Assembly (NCBI GenBank): GCA_013619155.1 | Contig: JABXKT010000099.1 | Location: forward strand, 1-41,093 | DNA length: 41,093 nt | Source of the DNA: Desulfobacteraceae bacterium | GTDB lineage: Bacteria > Desulfobacterota > Desulfobacteria > Desulfobacterales > Desulfolunaceae | Direction: 5' to 3' | Shown: piece after piece, positions 8,279-20,151 of the stretch | How the letters are laid out: each line of letters starts with the position of its first letter | Numbering within the stretch: position 1 is the first letter of the stretch | Notes under the pieces: model-generated | Databases searched by the model: none | What the model saw: only the letters and a program-made list of their open reading frames with translations | What the model was told of the DNA's origin: nothing | Translations under genes and position numbers: made by a program

Positions 8279-8953
8279 ATGGATCCAGTGGAGTGGTTGA
8301 AGGGGCGTCTGCCCCATCGTCCCGGGGTGCTGGGGTGGGATCGTTTAAGTCATTCATCGGTTTTGGCTCCCGTGGTGATGGTGGATGGGGAGCTTCACCT
8401 TCTCTTTCAGGAGCGTACCAAAGGGATTCGTCAAGGGGGGGAGATCTCTTTTCCCGGAGGAATATTTGAGCCCGGCACGGATATCGATCTGTGTGCCACG
8501 GCCTTGCGTGAGTGTTGCGAGGAGATGGGCATTAAGCCGGGCCAGGTGACGGTTATCGGAGAACTCGATACCCTTATCACCTCAGTGGGGTTGACGGTCT
8601 CGTGTTACGTTGGTTTTCTGGAGGCGGGGACCTTGGAGACGATGCGTGTCAACGAGGATGAGGTGGCCGCCTGGTTCACCCTGCCCCTGGCCGACTTTAT
8701 GACCAAAGACCCTGAGGTGTATCATGTTCGCCTCATGATAGAGCCCCACTACGATCATCCGGAAAAGGGTCGGGTGACCCTCTTGCCGGCGGAAGCGTTG
8801 GGACTCCCCGTGCGATATCACACACCCTGGGGGGGGGTGACTCGGGATGTCTATCTTTGGGAGACCCCCCATGGGACCCTTTGGGGCATTACCGCAGAGC
8901 TTGTCTGGGAACTTGTCCGATACGCCCGAAAGGCATCGGAGGTGACGACTTGA
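8279..8953 (+). CDS. Nudix hydrolase, CoA pyrophosphatase (NudL)-like
   Basis: A 224-residue Nudix protein. The Nudix box runs from about Gly61 to Ile85, with 'ALRECCEEMGI' supplying the metal-binding Arg77-Glu78 and Glu81-Glu82. It is preceded by 'GEISFPGG' (about 54-61), typical of the NudL/YeaB group that cleaves coenzyme A and CoA esters to 3',5'-ADP and phosphopantetheine. The upstream segment 'LLFQERTKGIRQGGEISFPGG' corresponds to that group's extended motif, but has Gly where His or similar is common. CoA specificity is therefore probable rather than certain. The ATG is only a few bases after a run of G, which serves as the Shine-Dalgarno. eno follows 184 bases later in the same direction and could be co-transcribed. 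Confidence 0.85.
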   Translation: MDPVEWLKGRLPHRPGVLGWDRLSHSSVLAPVVMVDGELHLLFQERTKGIRQGGEISFPGGIFEPGTDIDLCATALRECCEEMGIKPGQVTVIGELDTLITSVGLTVSCYVGFLEAGTLETMRVNEDEVAAWFTLPLADFMTKDPEVYHVRLMIEPHYDHPEKGRVTLLPAEALGLPVRYHTPWGGVTRDVYLWETPHGTLWGITAELVWELVRYARKASEVTT

Positions 8954-9096
8954 CAGAGTATCGGGGGAGTTGTAGGTTACTTTTGGCCCGCTTGGGCTCT
9001 TAAAGATGCCCCGCCGGGAGAAGATACCCCGTACAATATGATCGATTCACAAATTGGCGGCCCCTCCACTTGAGGGTACGCTTGAGGTTTATCTGT

Positions 9097-10409
<1,313 letters not shown>

Positions 10410-10441
10410 AGATGCGATCTTAAAAAAGGCGTCACTATTTA

Positions 10442-10468
10442 GCGGCGCCTCCGGCGCTCTTTTTCTTA
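10442..10468 (+). terminator. Probable eno terminator
   Basis: GCGCC (10445-10449) and GGCGC (10453-10457) form a short GC stem, followed by TCTTTTTCTT. The upstream CACTATTTAGCGGCGCCTC also occurs near 27330, so the terminator has been built from, or shares, a repeat module. Confidence 0.6.
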
Positions 10469-10469
10469 A

Positions 10470-10850
10470 AAAGTGTCGTAAAAACTGTTCGATGACAAAG
10501 AACACCTGCCTTTAACCTAAACGTTGCAAGCGTCCTTTGGCCATGACATAAAGCGATGAATGCAACTTTATAGGTTTAAGATGTTTTTTGTACTTAAATG
10601 TGAAGGGCCTTTAGCCCTTCACATTTAAGTAATCTGAGGCCCAGGGGCGGCAACGCCTTCGGTACATTTTTTTCTGGCCGCAGGCAGGCCTGCCTTTTTT
10701 TGCAGGGTTTAATGGTTACAAAATATACCGCCTGACGCTATCCTTATGGTTTTTCAAGGGGTCCCTTGCCCCAGAGTCGTTTTTTTCTTTTCAGCCCGGT
10801 CGGGCCCCATGGAAACTAATATTTCAATCCAAATACGAGCATGTGCCGTG
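10470..10850. repeat. Intergenic repeat mosaic after eno
   Basis: This holds a 65-bp imperfect inverted repeat (TTAACCTAAACGTTGCA at about 10512 against TGCAACTTTATAGGTTTAA near 10579), palindrome P copy 3, and a GGCCCAGGGGCGGCAACGCC module also present near 7741. The final part may hold the promoter of the next gene. No gene is seen. Confidence 0.6.
10592..10630. repeat. 39-bp palindrome, family P, copy 3
   Basis: ACTTAAATGTGAAGGGC at the left arm pairs with its reverse complement at the right, with the loop CTTTA. The position, loop and GGCC core match the other P palindromes, but the arm sequence is different on both sides, which is a compensatory change. Confidence 0.8.
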
Positions 10851-11720
10851 ATGACCCAAGTGACATACAGGGGGATCTTTCCCCTCGCCCTCTTTTTTTT
10901 GATGACCTTTATCGGGTCGGCCCAGGCCTACCTCCTTACGGCGTCCCAGATTACACGACAGATGGTGAAGGCGCTGGGACCGCCTGTGACGGTGACTATT
11001 CATCAAAAAGAGACCCTCTTTCGCCTCCCCACGTCGCTTCAGTCTGAAGGCGATTCTCTGGTTTTTGACGAGGTGGTGGCCCTCGCCGCCCCGGATCGAT
11101 GTCACTCTGTGATGACGGTTCACGATAAGAGAGTGGAGCAGTTTTCAACCGCTCATGTGTCGTTTCGTGTGGTGGACGGTGTGGTGACGCAAACGCCGGA
11201 ACGGGTATCGGATCACTACCGGGATCTCTTGCAGTTTCGCAAGGCGTCTCAGTTGAAAAAGCGTCTGTCCGATGCGGGGGTGGATCTTTTACAGACCTCT
11301 TTAAATCGTCATGACGGAGGCATCGCCTGGGTCATGGGAGCCGCCGCCTCGGATTCTCTGGATAGGCCCCAGCTGTGGGTGGATAAAGAGACGTTTTTGC
11401 CCCTGCGTTGGATTCTCTGGGAGGGGGGGGCGAATCCCCAGAGAATAGAGATCTGGTACCACCACTGGTTTAAGCACGGGGACTCTTTTTTCCCTCGCCG
11501 GGTGGCGTTTTATGCCCAGGGCAGGCTTTTTCGAGAGATTCGTGTGGAGAGCGTTGCCCCGGGTAAGGCCTTGCCCGCAACGCTTTTTAATCGGGCCGCT
11601 TACCGTAAAAAGAGTCCGGTGGTACCGGTGCCGAAATTGCTACAGGATGACCCTTCTGAAAAAGAGCGGCAGATGAAAGAGATTGAGCGCATTCTCTCTA
11701 GCGACCCTTTGGCCTTTTAG
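10851..11720 (+). CDS. Secreted protein with a LolA-like fold, hypothetical
   Basis: About 289 residues from the preferred start. Residues 1-27 are a signal peptide ('MTQVTYRGIFPLALFFLMTFIGSAQA', cleavage after AQA). The mature part alternates strands such as 'DSLVFDEVVALAAPDRCHSVMTVHDKRVEQF' and 'LPLRWILWEGG...RIEIWYHHWF' and ends with a charged tail. This resembles the lipoprotein-sorting (LolA/LolB-like) beta-sheet proteins that bind lipid or lipoprotein anchors. I therefore propose a periplasmic protein of that fold with low certainty on function. Earlier in-frame starts (10746, 10809) would bury the signal peptide behind 35 or 14 residues, so the ATG at 10851 is chosen although its Shine-Dalgarno is poor. 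The gene is single, and lies 313 bases before pyrG. Confidence 0.65.
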   Translation: MTQVTYRGIFPLALFFLMTFIGSAQAYLLTASQITRQMVKALGPPVTVTIHQKETLFRLPTSLQSEGDSLVFDEVVALAAPDRCHSVMTVHDKRVEQFSTAHVSFRVVDGVVTQTPERVSDHYRDLLQFRKASQLKKRLSDAGVDLLQTSLNRHDGGIAWVMGAAASDSLDRPQLWVDKETFLPLRWILWEGGANPQRIEIWYHHWFKHGDSFFPRRVAFYAQGRLFREIRVESVAPGKALPATLFNRAAYRKKSPVVPVPKLLQDDPSEKERQMKEIERILSSDPLAF

Positions 11721-11884
11721 GGGGCAGACAAGGGGGTGGGGTGTTGTTTTAAACTAAAGTTTGTATCTTTTTTCGAGTTGCCTTGAAAATATGGGGAAAA
11801 ATCACAGGCTTGGGCTTTCAAGGCTTGCGTTCCATGGGGTGATTGGATATGTTCCGGTGAATATAAAAACTAGGGTGAGCGATA

Positions 11885-11965
11885 ACAATGGCGAAAGCCT
11901 TTGCCATTGTGATAAAAAGATAAGCAGGTGATTTTACATAACACCCGGTGCTTATCTTTTTTTTT
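11885..11965 (+). promoter_or_regulatory. pyrG leader: two hairpins, the second a terminator
   Basis: The first hairpin pairs ACAATGGC (11885-11892) plus AAA with TTTGCCATTGT (ending at 11910) around a three-base loop. The second pairs GATAAGCA and GGTG (11919-11930) with CACC and TGCTTATC (11942-11956) and is followed by nine T (11957-11965), an intrinsic terminator. It sits 69 bases before the pyrG ATG, so it could be an attenuator. The alternative is the terminator of the gene that ends at 11720. Confidence 0.6.
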
Positions 11966-11967
11966 GA

Positions 11968-13674
<1,707 letters not shown>

Positions 13675-13707
13675 GCTAGGACGGAACGACGATGAGTCCT
13701 CTACCTT

Positions 13708-13758
13708 CGGCGAATGATCCTCCCCTTTCGGGGCGCGATTATTCGCCGGAGCTGTTTT
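13708..13758 (+). terminator. Possible pyrG terminator
   Basis: CGGCGAAT (13708-13715) and ATTCGCCG (13741-13748) form the outer stem, with an inner CCCC-TTTC-GGGG hairpin. Only a short TTTT follows, so termination strength is uncertain. Confidence 0.55.
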
Positions 13759-13759
13759 C

Positions 13760-14525
13760 TCCCCCCACCCCCTCTTTTCTCATATATCTCCATTCCCTTC
13801 TTTTCTATCCATACGTGCCGTAACCACACCTTTTATGGTTAACGTGATCAGAAAAAGGGCCTCGCTTGTCCAGGATCCCGTTTATAAAAAGTGGCAACAG
13901 GTTGGCTCCCGGCAGGGCCAACCGAGGCTATACTTTCACCGCACGGCCTTCCGGCGGCACGGTGAGTCATCGTAAAGTGGGTTGTCGTAGCGATTTACCC
14001 CTGTGGTGAAAGTCTGGTCGTGCCAAATAGGTTTTTATAGTGAATGTGACGGGTCGGGCGTGTCGATTTAATCGTAAAAACGCCTATTTTAGCCATTGGT
14101 GCCTCAATATATTGCAGCCATTATTTACAAAAATTGGAGATACAGCGGATCGTCCCTGCCCGAATGAATTAGGGCTCTGGTCAAAATAGATAGACGAATT
14201 TCATAAGAATACCGCTGTGATTTGCCTCGAGGAACGAGAGGTAAAAAGCAGCGGTAAACCGCTTTCGAGGTGTTTTTGCCTCACGTGGCTTCGCCACCCT
14301 CGCCGCCGGAGGCCTGTTTTTGTTGATGGGGGGCATCAGTCTTAGAGGCATTGATCGAATAAATAAATGTACAATTTTCGGTTAAAAGTCGATACGATTT
14401 GCGGTGAAGAATCCGTATACAGTTTTCGGCCAGACCCTGGCATATGTCCATGCATATCGCCTCATCGCCGAAGGCTCTTTTTTTACCCATTTTTTTGATT
14501 CACCGCCCATGAAAAGGGAATCCCC
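13760..14525. repeat. Intergenic composite repeat block before pepN
   Basis: It contains the GGTTGGC-TCCCGGCAG-GGCCAACC hairpin (13900-13923) with its 45-bp context shared with 17785-17830, a degenerate P palindrome near 14040, a copy of the roughly 130-bp module (14060-14196) and hairpin element A (14197-14313). From 14314 to 14525 the DNA is more AT-rich and may hold the pepN promoter. A 69-codon minus-strand frame there ends inside the repeat and is not called. Confidence 0.7.
14197..14313 (-). repeat. Hairpin element A, copy 2
   Basis: Inverted orientation. The main stem pairs CCGCTGTGATTTGCCTC (from 14212) with the segment ending AAAGCAGCGG at 14254. The GAGGTG...CACC part is expanded by a TTTTTGCCTCACGTGGC insertion that is shared with copies near 32428 and 36275. 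It ends in CGCCGCCGGAGGC. Confidence 0.85.
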
Positions 14526-17144
14526 ATGACAGAACCTGTGATGAAATACTTAAGGGACTACAGCCGTCCCGATTTTTGTGTGGAGAGCGTCGATCTTCAC
14601 ATCGATATATTTGATGCCGAAACCATTGTCACCGCCACCTTCGGCGTTATCAAGTCGCCTGACGCGGCCGTCGATGCCCCCTTTGTCCTGGATGGCCGGG
14701 ACGTTGAATTCTGTTCTATCCTCTGCGATGGTCGTTCTTTGGACGAGGAAGAGTACCTCGTGGAAGGGGAGGCCCTGACTATTTTAAGGGCTCCCGATGC
14801 CTTTGTCTTAAAGACGATAGTGAAGATCCATCCGGAGACCAACACCTCTTTAGAGGGTCTCTACTATGCTGACGGCACCTTTCTCACCCAGTGTGAGGCC
14901 GAAGGCTTTCGTCGCATCACCTATTTCCCCGATCGTCCCGATGTGATGAGTCGCTATCGCTGCACAGTGGTGGCGGATAAGGCGCGTTGTCCGGTGCTTC
15001 TCTCCAACGGTAATCGTCTCGAGGCGGGGGAGTGCGATGCGGGCCGCCACTTTGTCACCTGGGAGGATCCCCATAAGAAGCCGTGTTACCTCTTTGCCAT
15101 GGTGGCCGGAGACCTGGCTTGCCAGACGGACTCGTTTACCACCGCCACAGGCCGTGAGGTGGCCTTACGATTTTATGTGGATCATCAGGATGCCCATAAG
15201 TGTGAACACGCCATCGCATCCCTTAAAAAATCCATGGCATGGGATGAGGAGACCTTTGGCCTTATCTACGATCTCGATATCTATATGGTGGTGGCCACCC
15301 ATAGTTTTAACGCCGGGGCCATGGAGAACAAAGGGCTCAATGTCTTTAACTCCAAGTACGTGTTGGCAAAACCCGAGACGGCCACCGATATGGATTTTCA
15401 AGGTATCGAAGGGGTGATCGCCCACGAGTATTTTCACAACTGGACGGGCAACCGGGTCACCCTGTGCAACTGGTTTCAGCTCTCTTTGAAAGAGGGGCTC
15501 ACCGTTTTTAGGGATCAGGAGTTCTCCTCGGATATGGGCTCGCGGGCCGTGAAACGCATCTCCGATGTGCGTGTGCTACGGGCCGCTCAGTTTCCCGAGG
15601 ATGGAGGGCCCATGGCCCATCCCATCCGCCCGGAGTCCTACATCGAGATGAACAATTTTTATACGGCCACGGTCTACAATAAGGGGGCCGAGGTGATTCG
15701 CATGATCCACACCTTTTTAGGGAAGGCGGCCTTTCGGCAGGGGATGGATCTCTACTTTGCCCGTCACGATGCCAGTGCGGTGGCCTGCGAGGATTTTATC
15801 GCCGCCATGGAAGAGGCATCTGGCATCGATCTCTCTCGGTTTCGTCTCTGGTACAGCCAGGCCGGGACTCCGGTGGTGGATGTGAACCGTCACTACGATG
15901 CCCAGGCGAAGTGCTACACCCTGACCCTGACCCAGGCGGTGCCCGATACCCCCGGGCAGACGCATAAAAAATCGATGCAGATGCCCGTGAAGATGGGGCT
16001 GATGGATGCCCACGGAGTAGCCCTATCCCTGACCCTGGCGGGTGAGAGTGACGAGGGGCCCGTCGAGCGGGTCTTAAATTTTAGTGCGGCCGCCGAGAGT
16101 TTTACCTTTGTGGGGGTCGAGGCGGAGCCGGTGCCCTCCCTTTTTCGAGGGTTCTCGGCTCCGGTCACCAAGAGGGTGAATTACTCTGAATCGGAGCTGA
16201 TTTTCCTCATGGGAAATGATACCGATTCCTTTAACCGCTGGGATGCGGCCCAGCAGCTCTATACCGATACCATCTTGAAGATGGTGGCCGATGGGGGAGA
16301 GGCGGAGCTCTCCGAGGCCTTTATTGCCGCGGTGAAGAAGACCCTGACCCACGAGACCCTGGATAAGGCCCTCATCGCCCAGGCTCTGACCCTGCCATCG
16401 GAGACGGAACTCGGCGACTCTATGACCGTGATTGACGTGGATGGTATTCATGGGGCCCGTGAGTGTGTGGCAAATACCCTTGCCGAGGCCTTAAAAGAGA
16501 GCTGGCGTGCGGTGTACGAGGCGTGTCGGCAGAGTGGCCCCTATACCCTCGATTCAGAATCCATGGCCAAGCGTCGCCTTAAGAGCCTTTGCCTCACCTA
16601 TCTGGCCCGGGTGGAGGCCCCTGCCCTCACCTTCGAGTCGTATACCTCAGCCACCAATATGACCGACCAGATCGCCGCTCTCACCGTTTTAGCCGGGTTA
16701 GAGGCTCCGGAAGGGGATGCGGCCCTCGCCCTCTTCTACGAGGCGTGGAAGGGGGATACCCTGGTTCTGGATAAATGGTTCACCACCCAGGCCACATCCC
16801 TGCGAGCTGGGACTCTGGAGCGGGTGAAATCCCTGTGCGATCATCCCGATTTTGATATCAAGAATCCCAATAAGGTAAGATCCCTTATTGGGGCTTTTTG
16901 TCAGGCCAACCCCTCTCATTTTCACCGAAGAGATGGCAAGGGCTACGATATCCTGGCCGATGCCGTCATCGCCTTAAATACCATCAACCCCAGCATCGCA
17001 GCCCGCATGGTCTCAGGGTTTAATCGCTGGCGTCGTTACGATGAGGAACGTCAGCACTTGATGAAGGAGAGGCTTCAGCGTATTCAAGGGACCCCAAATT
17101 TGGCAAACGGGGTGTTCGAGATCGTATCCCGGGCCTTGGCCTAG
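14526..17144 (+). CDS. pepN: Aminopeptidase N (M1 zinc metallopeptidase)
   Basis: A broad-specificity cytosolic aminopeptidase that removes N-terminal residues during protein turnover. At 872 residues it matches the E. coli-type PepN rather than shorter M1 enzymes. The exopeptidase motif 'GAMEN' begins at residue 264. The zinc site is His300-Glu301-x-x-His304 ('HEYFHNWTGNR') with Glu323 as third ligand ('LKEGLTVF'). The C-terminal DUF3458-type Ig-like and helical domains are complete, ending with 'RFNRWRRYDEERQ'-like sequence typical of the family. Start: ATG at 14526 with AAGGGAA upstream. The gene appears monocistronic, flanked on both sides by repeat-filled gaps. Confidence 0.96.
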   Translation: MTEPVMKYLRDYSRPDFCVESVDLHIDIFDAETIVTATFGVIKSPDAAVDAPFVLDGRDVEFCSILCDGRSLDEEEYLVEGEALTILRAPDAFVLKTIVKIHPETNTSLEGLYYADGTFLTQCEAEGFRRITYFPDRPDVMSRYRCTVVADKARCPVLLSNGNRLEAGECDAGRHFVTWEDPHKKPCYLFAMVAGDLACQTDSFTTATGREVALRFYVDHQDAHKCEHAIASLKKSMAWDEETFGLIYDLDIYMVVATHSFNAGAMENKGLNVFNSKYVLAKPETATDMDFQGIEGVIAHEYFHNWTGNRVTLCNWFQLSLKEGLTVFRDQEFSSDMGSRAVKRISDVRVLRAAQFPEDGGPMAHPIRPESYIEMNNFYTATVYNKGAEVIRMIHTFLGKAAFRQGMDLYFARHDASAVACEDFIAAMEEASGIDLSRFRLWYSQAGTPVVDVNRHYDAQAKCYTLTLTQAVPDTPGQTHKKSMQMPVKMGLMDAHGVALSLTLAGESDEGPVERVLNFSAAAESFTFVGVEAEPVPSLFRGFSAPVTKRVNYSESELIFLMGNDTDSFNRWDAAQQLYTDTILKMVADGGEAELSEAFIAAVKKTLTHETLDKALIAQALTLPSETELGDSMTVIDVDGIHGARECVANTLAEALKESWRAVYEACRQSGPYTLDSESMAKRRLKSLCLTYLARVEAPALTFESYTSATNMTDQIAALTVLAGLEAPEGDAALALFYEAWKGDTLVLDKWFTTQATSLRAGTLERVKSLCDHPDFDIKNPNKVRSLIGAFCQANPSHFHRRDGKGYDILADAVIALNTINPSIAARMVSGFNRWRRYDEERQHLMKERLQRIQGTPNLANGVFEIVSRALA

Positions 17145-17216
17145 AGAATCGGGTTTTTAAGTCGCCTCGGGGGGATGGTGGCAAGGCTCTCTTTATGGCC
17201 GGGGGATCGGTATTGA

Positions 17217-17312
17217 GCCTCCGGCGGCGAGGTGAGCCACCTCGAAAGCAAGTGACCGCTGCGCTTTGTCCCTCGTTCCTCGGGACAAATCACAGCGGTA
17301 TTTTATGAAATT
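17217..17312 (+). repeat. Hairpin element A, copy 3 (reference)
   Basis: This is the clearest copy. GCCTCCGGCGGC is followed by GAGGTG-AGC-CACCTC, then the main stem CCGCTGCGCTTTGTCCC (from 17256) with GGGACAAATCACAGCGG (to 17298), 15 of 17 positions paired, then TATTTTATGAAATT. Confidence 0.9.
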
Positions 17313-17314
17313 AG

Positions 17315-17535
17315 GGCATGGTTCAATAATGGCATTTTAGGACAACACGGGCCGGAGCCAAGGCCCCGGCAAAGAAGCCGCGGCGGAGTGCGGCGCACCC
17401 GGGATGGTGTCGGGGTGCCGCCACTCCATTGTCAACGCTCTGGCACTGTGCCCCTTCTGTGGACCCTCGCTCTCTTCAACGTCTCAACAAATATGGGCCG
17501 ACTTCAAAAGAAGTAACCCTCAGTTGAACCAGGCC
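17315..17535. mobile_element. MITE-like element inserted in a repeat copy
   Basis: 221 bp bounded by terminal inverted repeats GGCATGGTTCAA (17315-17326) and TTGAACCAGGCC (17524-17535), 11 of 12 matching, and flanked by the 8-bp direct repeat GAAATTAG (17307-17314 and 17536-17543). The repeat copy at 7929 shows the same site uninterrupted. The interior has no transposase; the family is unassigned, though 8-bp duplications and GG ends fit IS1595-like elements among others. Confidence 0.8.
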
Positions 17536-17710
17536 GAAATTAGGATGCTTGTTTTTTACCATAGCCCTCAGTCAGATACCGCTGTATCTCTAATTTTTGT
17601 AAATAGTGATGGCCATATATTTGGAGTGCAAATGGCTAAAACAGGCATTTTTTTGATTAAATCGACACGCCCGGTCAGGGGATAATCCCCTGGACCCCAG
17701 GTTTGTTATT

Positions 17711-17739
17711 GTGACGGACCCTTGGCCCGTTACCGTCAC
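17711..17739. repeat. Palindrome family P, copy 4
   Basis: An imperfect palindrome GTGACGG...CCGTCAC with the central CCCTTGGCCCG. It keeps the family layout but has mismatches in the arms. Confidence 0.6.
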
Positions 17740-17903
17740 TATAAAAGCTGGTTTGGCAAGTCCACCTTTTCAAATCAGGCAAACGGTTGGCTCCCGGCAG
17801 GGCCAACCGAGGCTATACTTTCACGGCACTGCCTTCTATGGTCAAAGTGACCAAGAAACATGCCTCCGGCGGCCAGGAGATAAATCCCCTGGACCCCAGG
17901 TGT

Positions 17904-17930
17904 GTGACGGTAACGGTCCGTTACCGTCAC
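17904..17930. repeat. Palindrome family P, copy 5
   Basis: A perfect 27-base palindrome: GTGACGGTAACGG, one T, and the exact reverse complement. The arm sequence differs from copies 1, 2 and 6, with both arms changed together. Confidence 0.8.
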
Positions 17931-17968
17931 TATAAAAACCTGTTTGGCAACCTTTTGTAAAAGGCACG

Positions 17969-18056
17969 GCCTCCGGCGGCGAGGTGTGCCACCGCAACGC
18001 GGCTAGCGTATGCGACCCCTCATGCCTCGGGGTCAATCAAACGTGATTTGACGCGA
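17969..18056 (+). repeat. Hairpin element A, copy 4 (divergent)
   Basis: It begins GCCTCCGGCGGCGAGGTG and carries a shortened main stem, GACCCC (18014-18019) with GGGGTC (18029-18034), then a GTGATTTGACG tail. It ends about 80 bases from the kinase stop codon. Confidence 0.6.
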
Positions 18057-18138
18057 CCTGTTTGGCAATCCCCGTTTATAAAAATTGGGTAAAAGTCTGG
18101 TTTCCGCGGTAACCGTTCTTCGTTTCACGGGTGCGCAT

Positions 18139-20151
18139 TCAGGCGAGGTCATGCTCTTGAGAGGCGTGGAGGGTGACTTGAAAGGTGGTCCCCGTTTCGG
18201 GAAGGCTCCACGCCTGAATGTGGCCTCTGTGTGCCTGGACGATGCCGTGGACGATGGAGAGGCCAAGGCCCGTCCCTTTTCCGGCTCCCTTGGTGGTGAA
18301 GTAGGGGTCGAATATTTTTTGTATCACCCCGGGCGTGATTCCGGTGCCGTTATCCTGGACCTCGAGTTGAATATACTCTCCCGGGGGGAGGGGCAAGGCC
18401 TTTGAATCGAAGGGTGTCCCCCTTAGGGAGATATCCTTAAGAGATATATGGAGGGTTCCTCCCGTGGTCTCCATGGCGTGGCAGGCGTTGGTGCACAGGT
18501 TCATGATGATCTGATGGATCTGGGTTGGGTCGGCCTGGATCATCTTCTGAGAGGCCAGATCCTGGGTCAGGGTGATGGCTGGAGGCAGCGATGGGGCCAG
18601 GAGTGTGATCGTCTCTTCGATGATCAGAGATAACTGCACGGGGTGTTTTTCTGAATTCGATTGGGTACTGAAGGTGAGGATTTGGGAGACGAGATTCTTG
18701 GCCCTTTTTCCGCCCTGGGTGATCTGTTCGAGGGCCTCTTCTACCTTTTTCGGATCATCGATGGAGAGGCGGGCCAGCTCCGTGTAACCAAAGATCACCG
18801 AGAGGATATTGTTGAAGTCGTGGGCAATGCCGCCGGCCAGGGTTCCCATGGCCTCCATTTTTTGGGCCTGGTAGAGGCTCGCCTCCAGTTGCTTTCGTTG
18901 GGTGATATCGGTGCCGATACTTAAAATTTCCTGAAATTGCCCCCGGTCATCGATGGTGGCCTTGTTGCTCCACTGGATATAGATCGTATGGCCATCTTTA
19001 CAGATATTTTTATTTTCGAAGAGCTCATATTTCTCGGGGAGTTCCAAGATTTTTTTATGGGCCATACAGAGTTTTTGAGCCCTGGCCTCATCCGGGCTTA
19101 AGATGGTGCCGATGACATTTCGTCCATAGATCTCCTCTTTGGTGTATCCAAAGAGATTCAGGCCGAATTGGTTGAGGAAGAGGATGTGGCCGTATTGGTC
19201 CATCCGGAGGATAATGCTGTTGGCGCTCTCCACCAGATCCCGGTACTGCTTCTCCCGAGAGTGCAGCTCCTGGGTGCGTTTTTTTACCGTGATATTGAGG
19301 GTTCGGTTGATGTATGCCAGGAGAACCAGGATCGCTGCAATGGCCGCCACTGTTATCCACAACCACGGGGGAATGCTCTCTTCTTTGTACTCTTCAGGTG
19401 CAATCCAGTATGAGAGCCGGTTGTGGTAATAGGAGTCCTTGTCCTGTTTCCACTGGTAGAGGTAGGTATCGATGGTCTTGAGAATGTCGGCCTGCCGCCC
19501 TTTTTTTGCCGCAAAATAGACGGAAAAAGGACAAAACTGGATAGAGCTTGCCACCAGATTGAAATTTTGGGCGTGTCGCATGCCGAAATACTGGGGGACC
19601 ACACCGGCGGCCACCCTGCCTTCTTGGATGGCATGAAAGATGTGGGTGTGGGTGGGTAGCGGGACGATTTCGCAGGTGATGCCTAATTTTTTAGCGGTTT
19701 TAATGAAATTTTTGCCGCTGATATCCTCTTCCATAACGGCCACTCGCCGCCCCTTAAGATCCATGATGCTGTGGAGGGGGTTCCCTAAGGGCAAGAAGAC
19801 CTGTCCCCAGAGGTCGAATACCGACTCATTGTTGAAATCCAGGGTTTTCTTGCGTTCTGGGGTGGAGGCGATGGCGGTCAAGATGTCGATCTCTTCACGG
19901 TGCAGGCGTTTTAAACCCTCAGCCCAGGTACCGGGGACAAATATCACCTCCCACTGTTTCTCGTCCGCTATTTTCCGGATCAGGTCGGGATAGAGCCCCC
20001 TATCTACGCCCTTCTCGTCTGTGAAGTTCAAGGGGGCCAGTTGGAAAATACCGACACGTATTTTTATAGGCGCTCTTTTTTTATAGCCATGGAGGGGCGA
20101 GATAGAGAGGAGGGCGGTCAAGAAAATAAGGATACGAACGGTGTATTTCAT
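18139..20151 (-). CDS. Sensor histidine kinase with periplasmic SBP_bac_3 sensor and PAS domain
   Basis: A 670-residue membrane kinase. Residues 1-22 are a signal peptide. About 31-250 form an SBP_bac_3 (amino-acid-binding type) periplasmic domain, recognisable by 'IRVGIFQLAPLNFTDEKGVDRGLYPDLIRKIA' and 'RGLKGRRVAVMEED'-like segments. A TM helix follows at about 264-284 ('WLWITVAAIAAILVLLAYI'), then a PAS domain (about 300-415), a dimerisation domain with phospho-acceptor His444 ('GGIAHDFNNIL'), and the ATPase domain with N-box 'QIIMNLCTNACHAM', 'DNGTGI' and 'GTGLGLSIVHGIV'. This is the family-4 type kinase found in BvgS-like and cache-type sensors. There is no attached receiver domain and no adjacent response regulator, so its partner is elsewhere (the stand-alone receivers near 2.2-4.2 kb are possible). 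It probably senses a small solute. The Shine-Dalgarno is weak. Confidence 0.92.
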   Translation of the reverse strand: MKYTVRILIFLTALLSISPLHGYKKRAPIKIRVGIFQLAPLNFTDEKGVDRGLYPDLIRKIADEKQWEVIFVPGTWAEGLKRLHREEIDILTAIASTPERKKTLDFNNESVFDLWGQVFLPLGNPLHSIMDLKGRRVAVMEEDISGKNFIKTAKKLGITCEIVPLPTHTHIFHAIQEGRVAAGVVPQYFGMRHAQNFNLVASSIQFCPFSVYFAAKKGRQADILKTIDTYLYQWKQDKDSYYHNRLSYWIAPEEYKEESIPPWLWITVAAIAAILVLLAYINRTLNITVKKRTQELHSREKQYRDLVESANSIILRMDQYGHILFLNQFGLNLFGYTKEEIYGRNVIGTILSPDEARAQKLCMAHKKILELPEKYELFENKNICKDGHTIYIQWSNKATIDDRGQFQEILSIGTDITQRKQLEASLYQAQKMEAMGTLAGGIAHDFNNILSVIFGYTELARLSIDDPKKVEEALEQITQGGKRAKNLVSQILTFSTQSNSEKHPVQLSLIIEETITLLAPSLPPAITLTQDLASQKMIQADPTQIHQIIMNLCTNACHAMETTGGTLHISLKDISLRGTPFDSKALPLPPGEYIQLEVQDNGTGITPGVIQKIFDPYFTTKGAGKGTGLGLSIVHGIVQAHRGHIQAWSLPETGTTFQVTLHASQEHDLA

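Larger units (their letters stand above)
17145..18138. repeat. Largest intergenic repeat mosaic
   Basis: The 994 bases between pepN and the convergent histidine kinase hold the following, in order: hairpin element A copy 3, a 221-bp MITE-like insertion, the rest of the interrupted roughly 130-bp module in inverted orientation to 17668, a GGTCAGGGGATAATCCCCTGGACCCC module, palindrome P copy 4, the GGTTGGC hairpin (17785-17808), a second CCAGG/CCTGG module, palindrome P copy 5 and hairpin element A copy 4. No real gene is seen. Confidence 0.75.

Noticed and set aside
14281..14490. 69-codon minus-strand ORF upstream of pepN
   Set aside because: Its C-terminal third is hairpin element A sequence, no domain is recognisable and there is no good start signal.
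17404..17685. 93-codon ORF with a 'CPFCG' motif, possible transposase relic
   Set aside because: It spans the MITE interior and part of the inverted composite repeat. One short cysteine motif is not enough to call a zinc ribbon.
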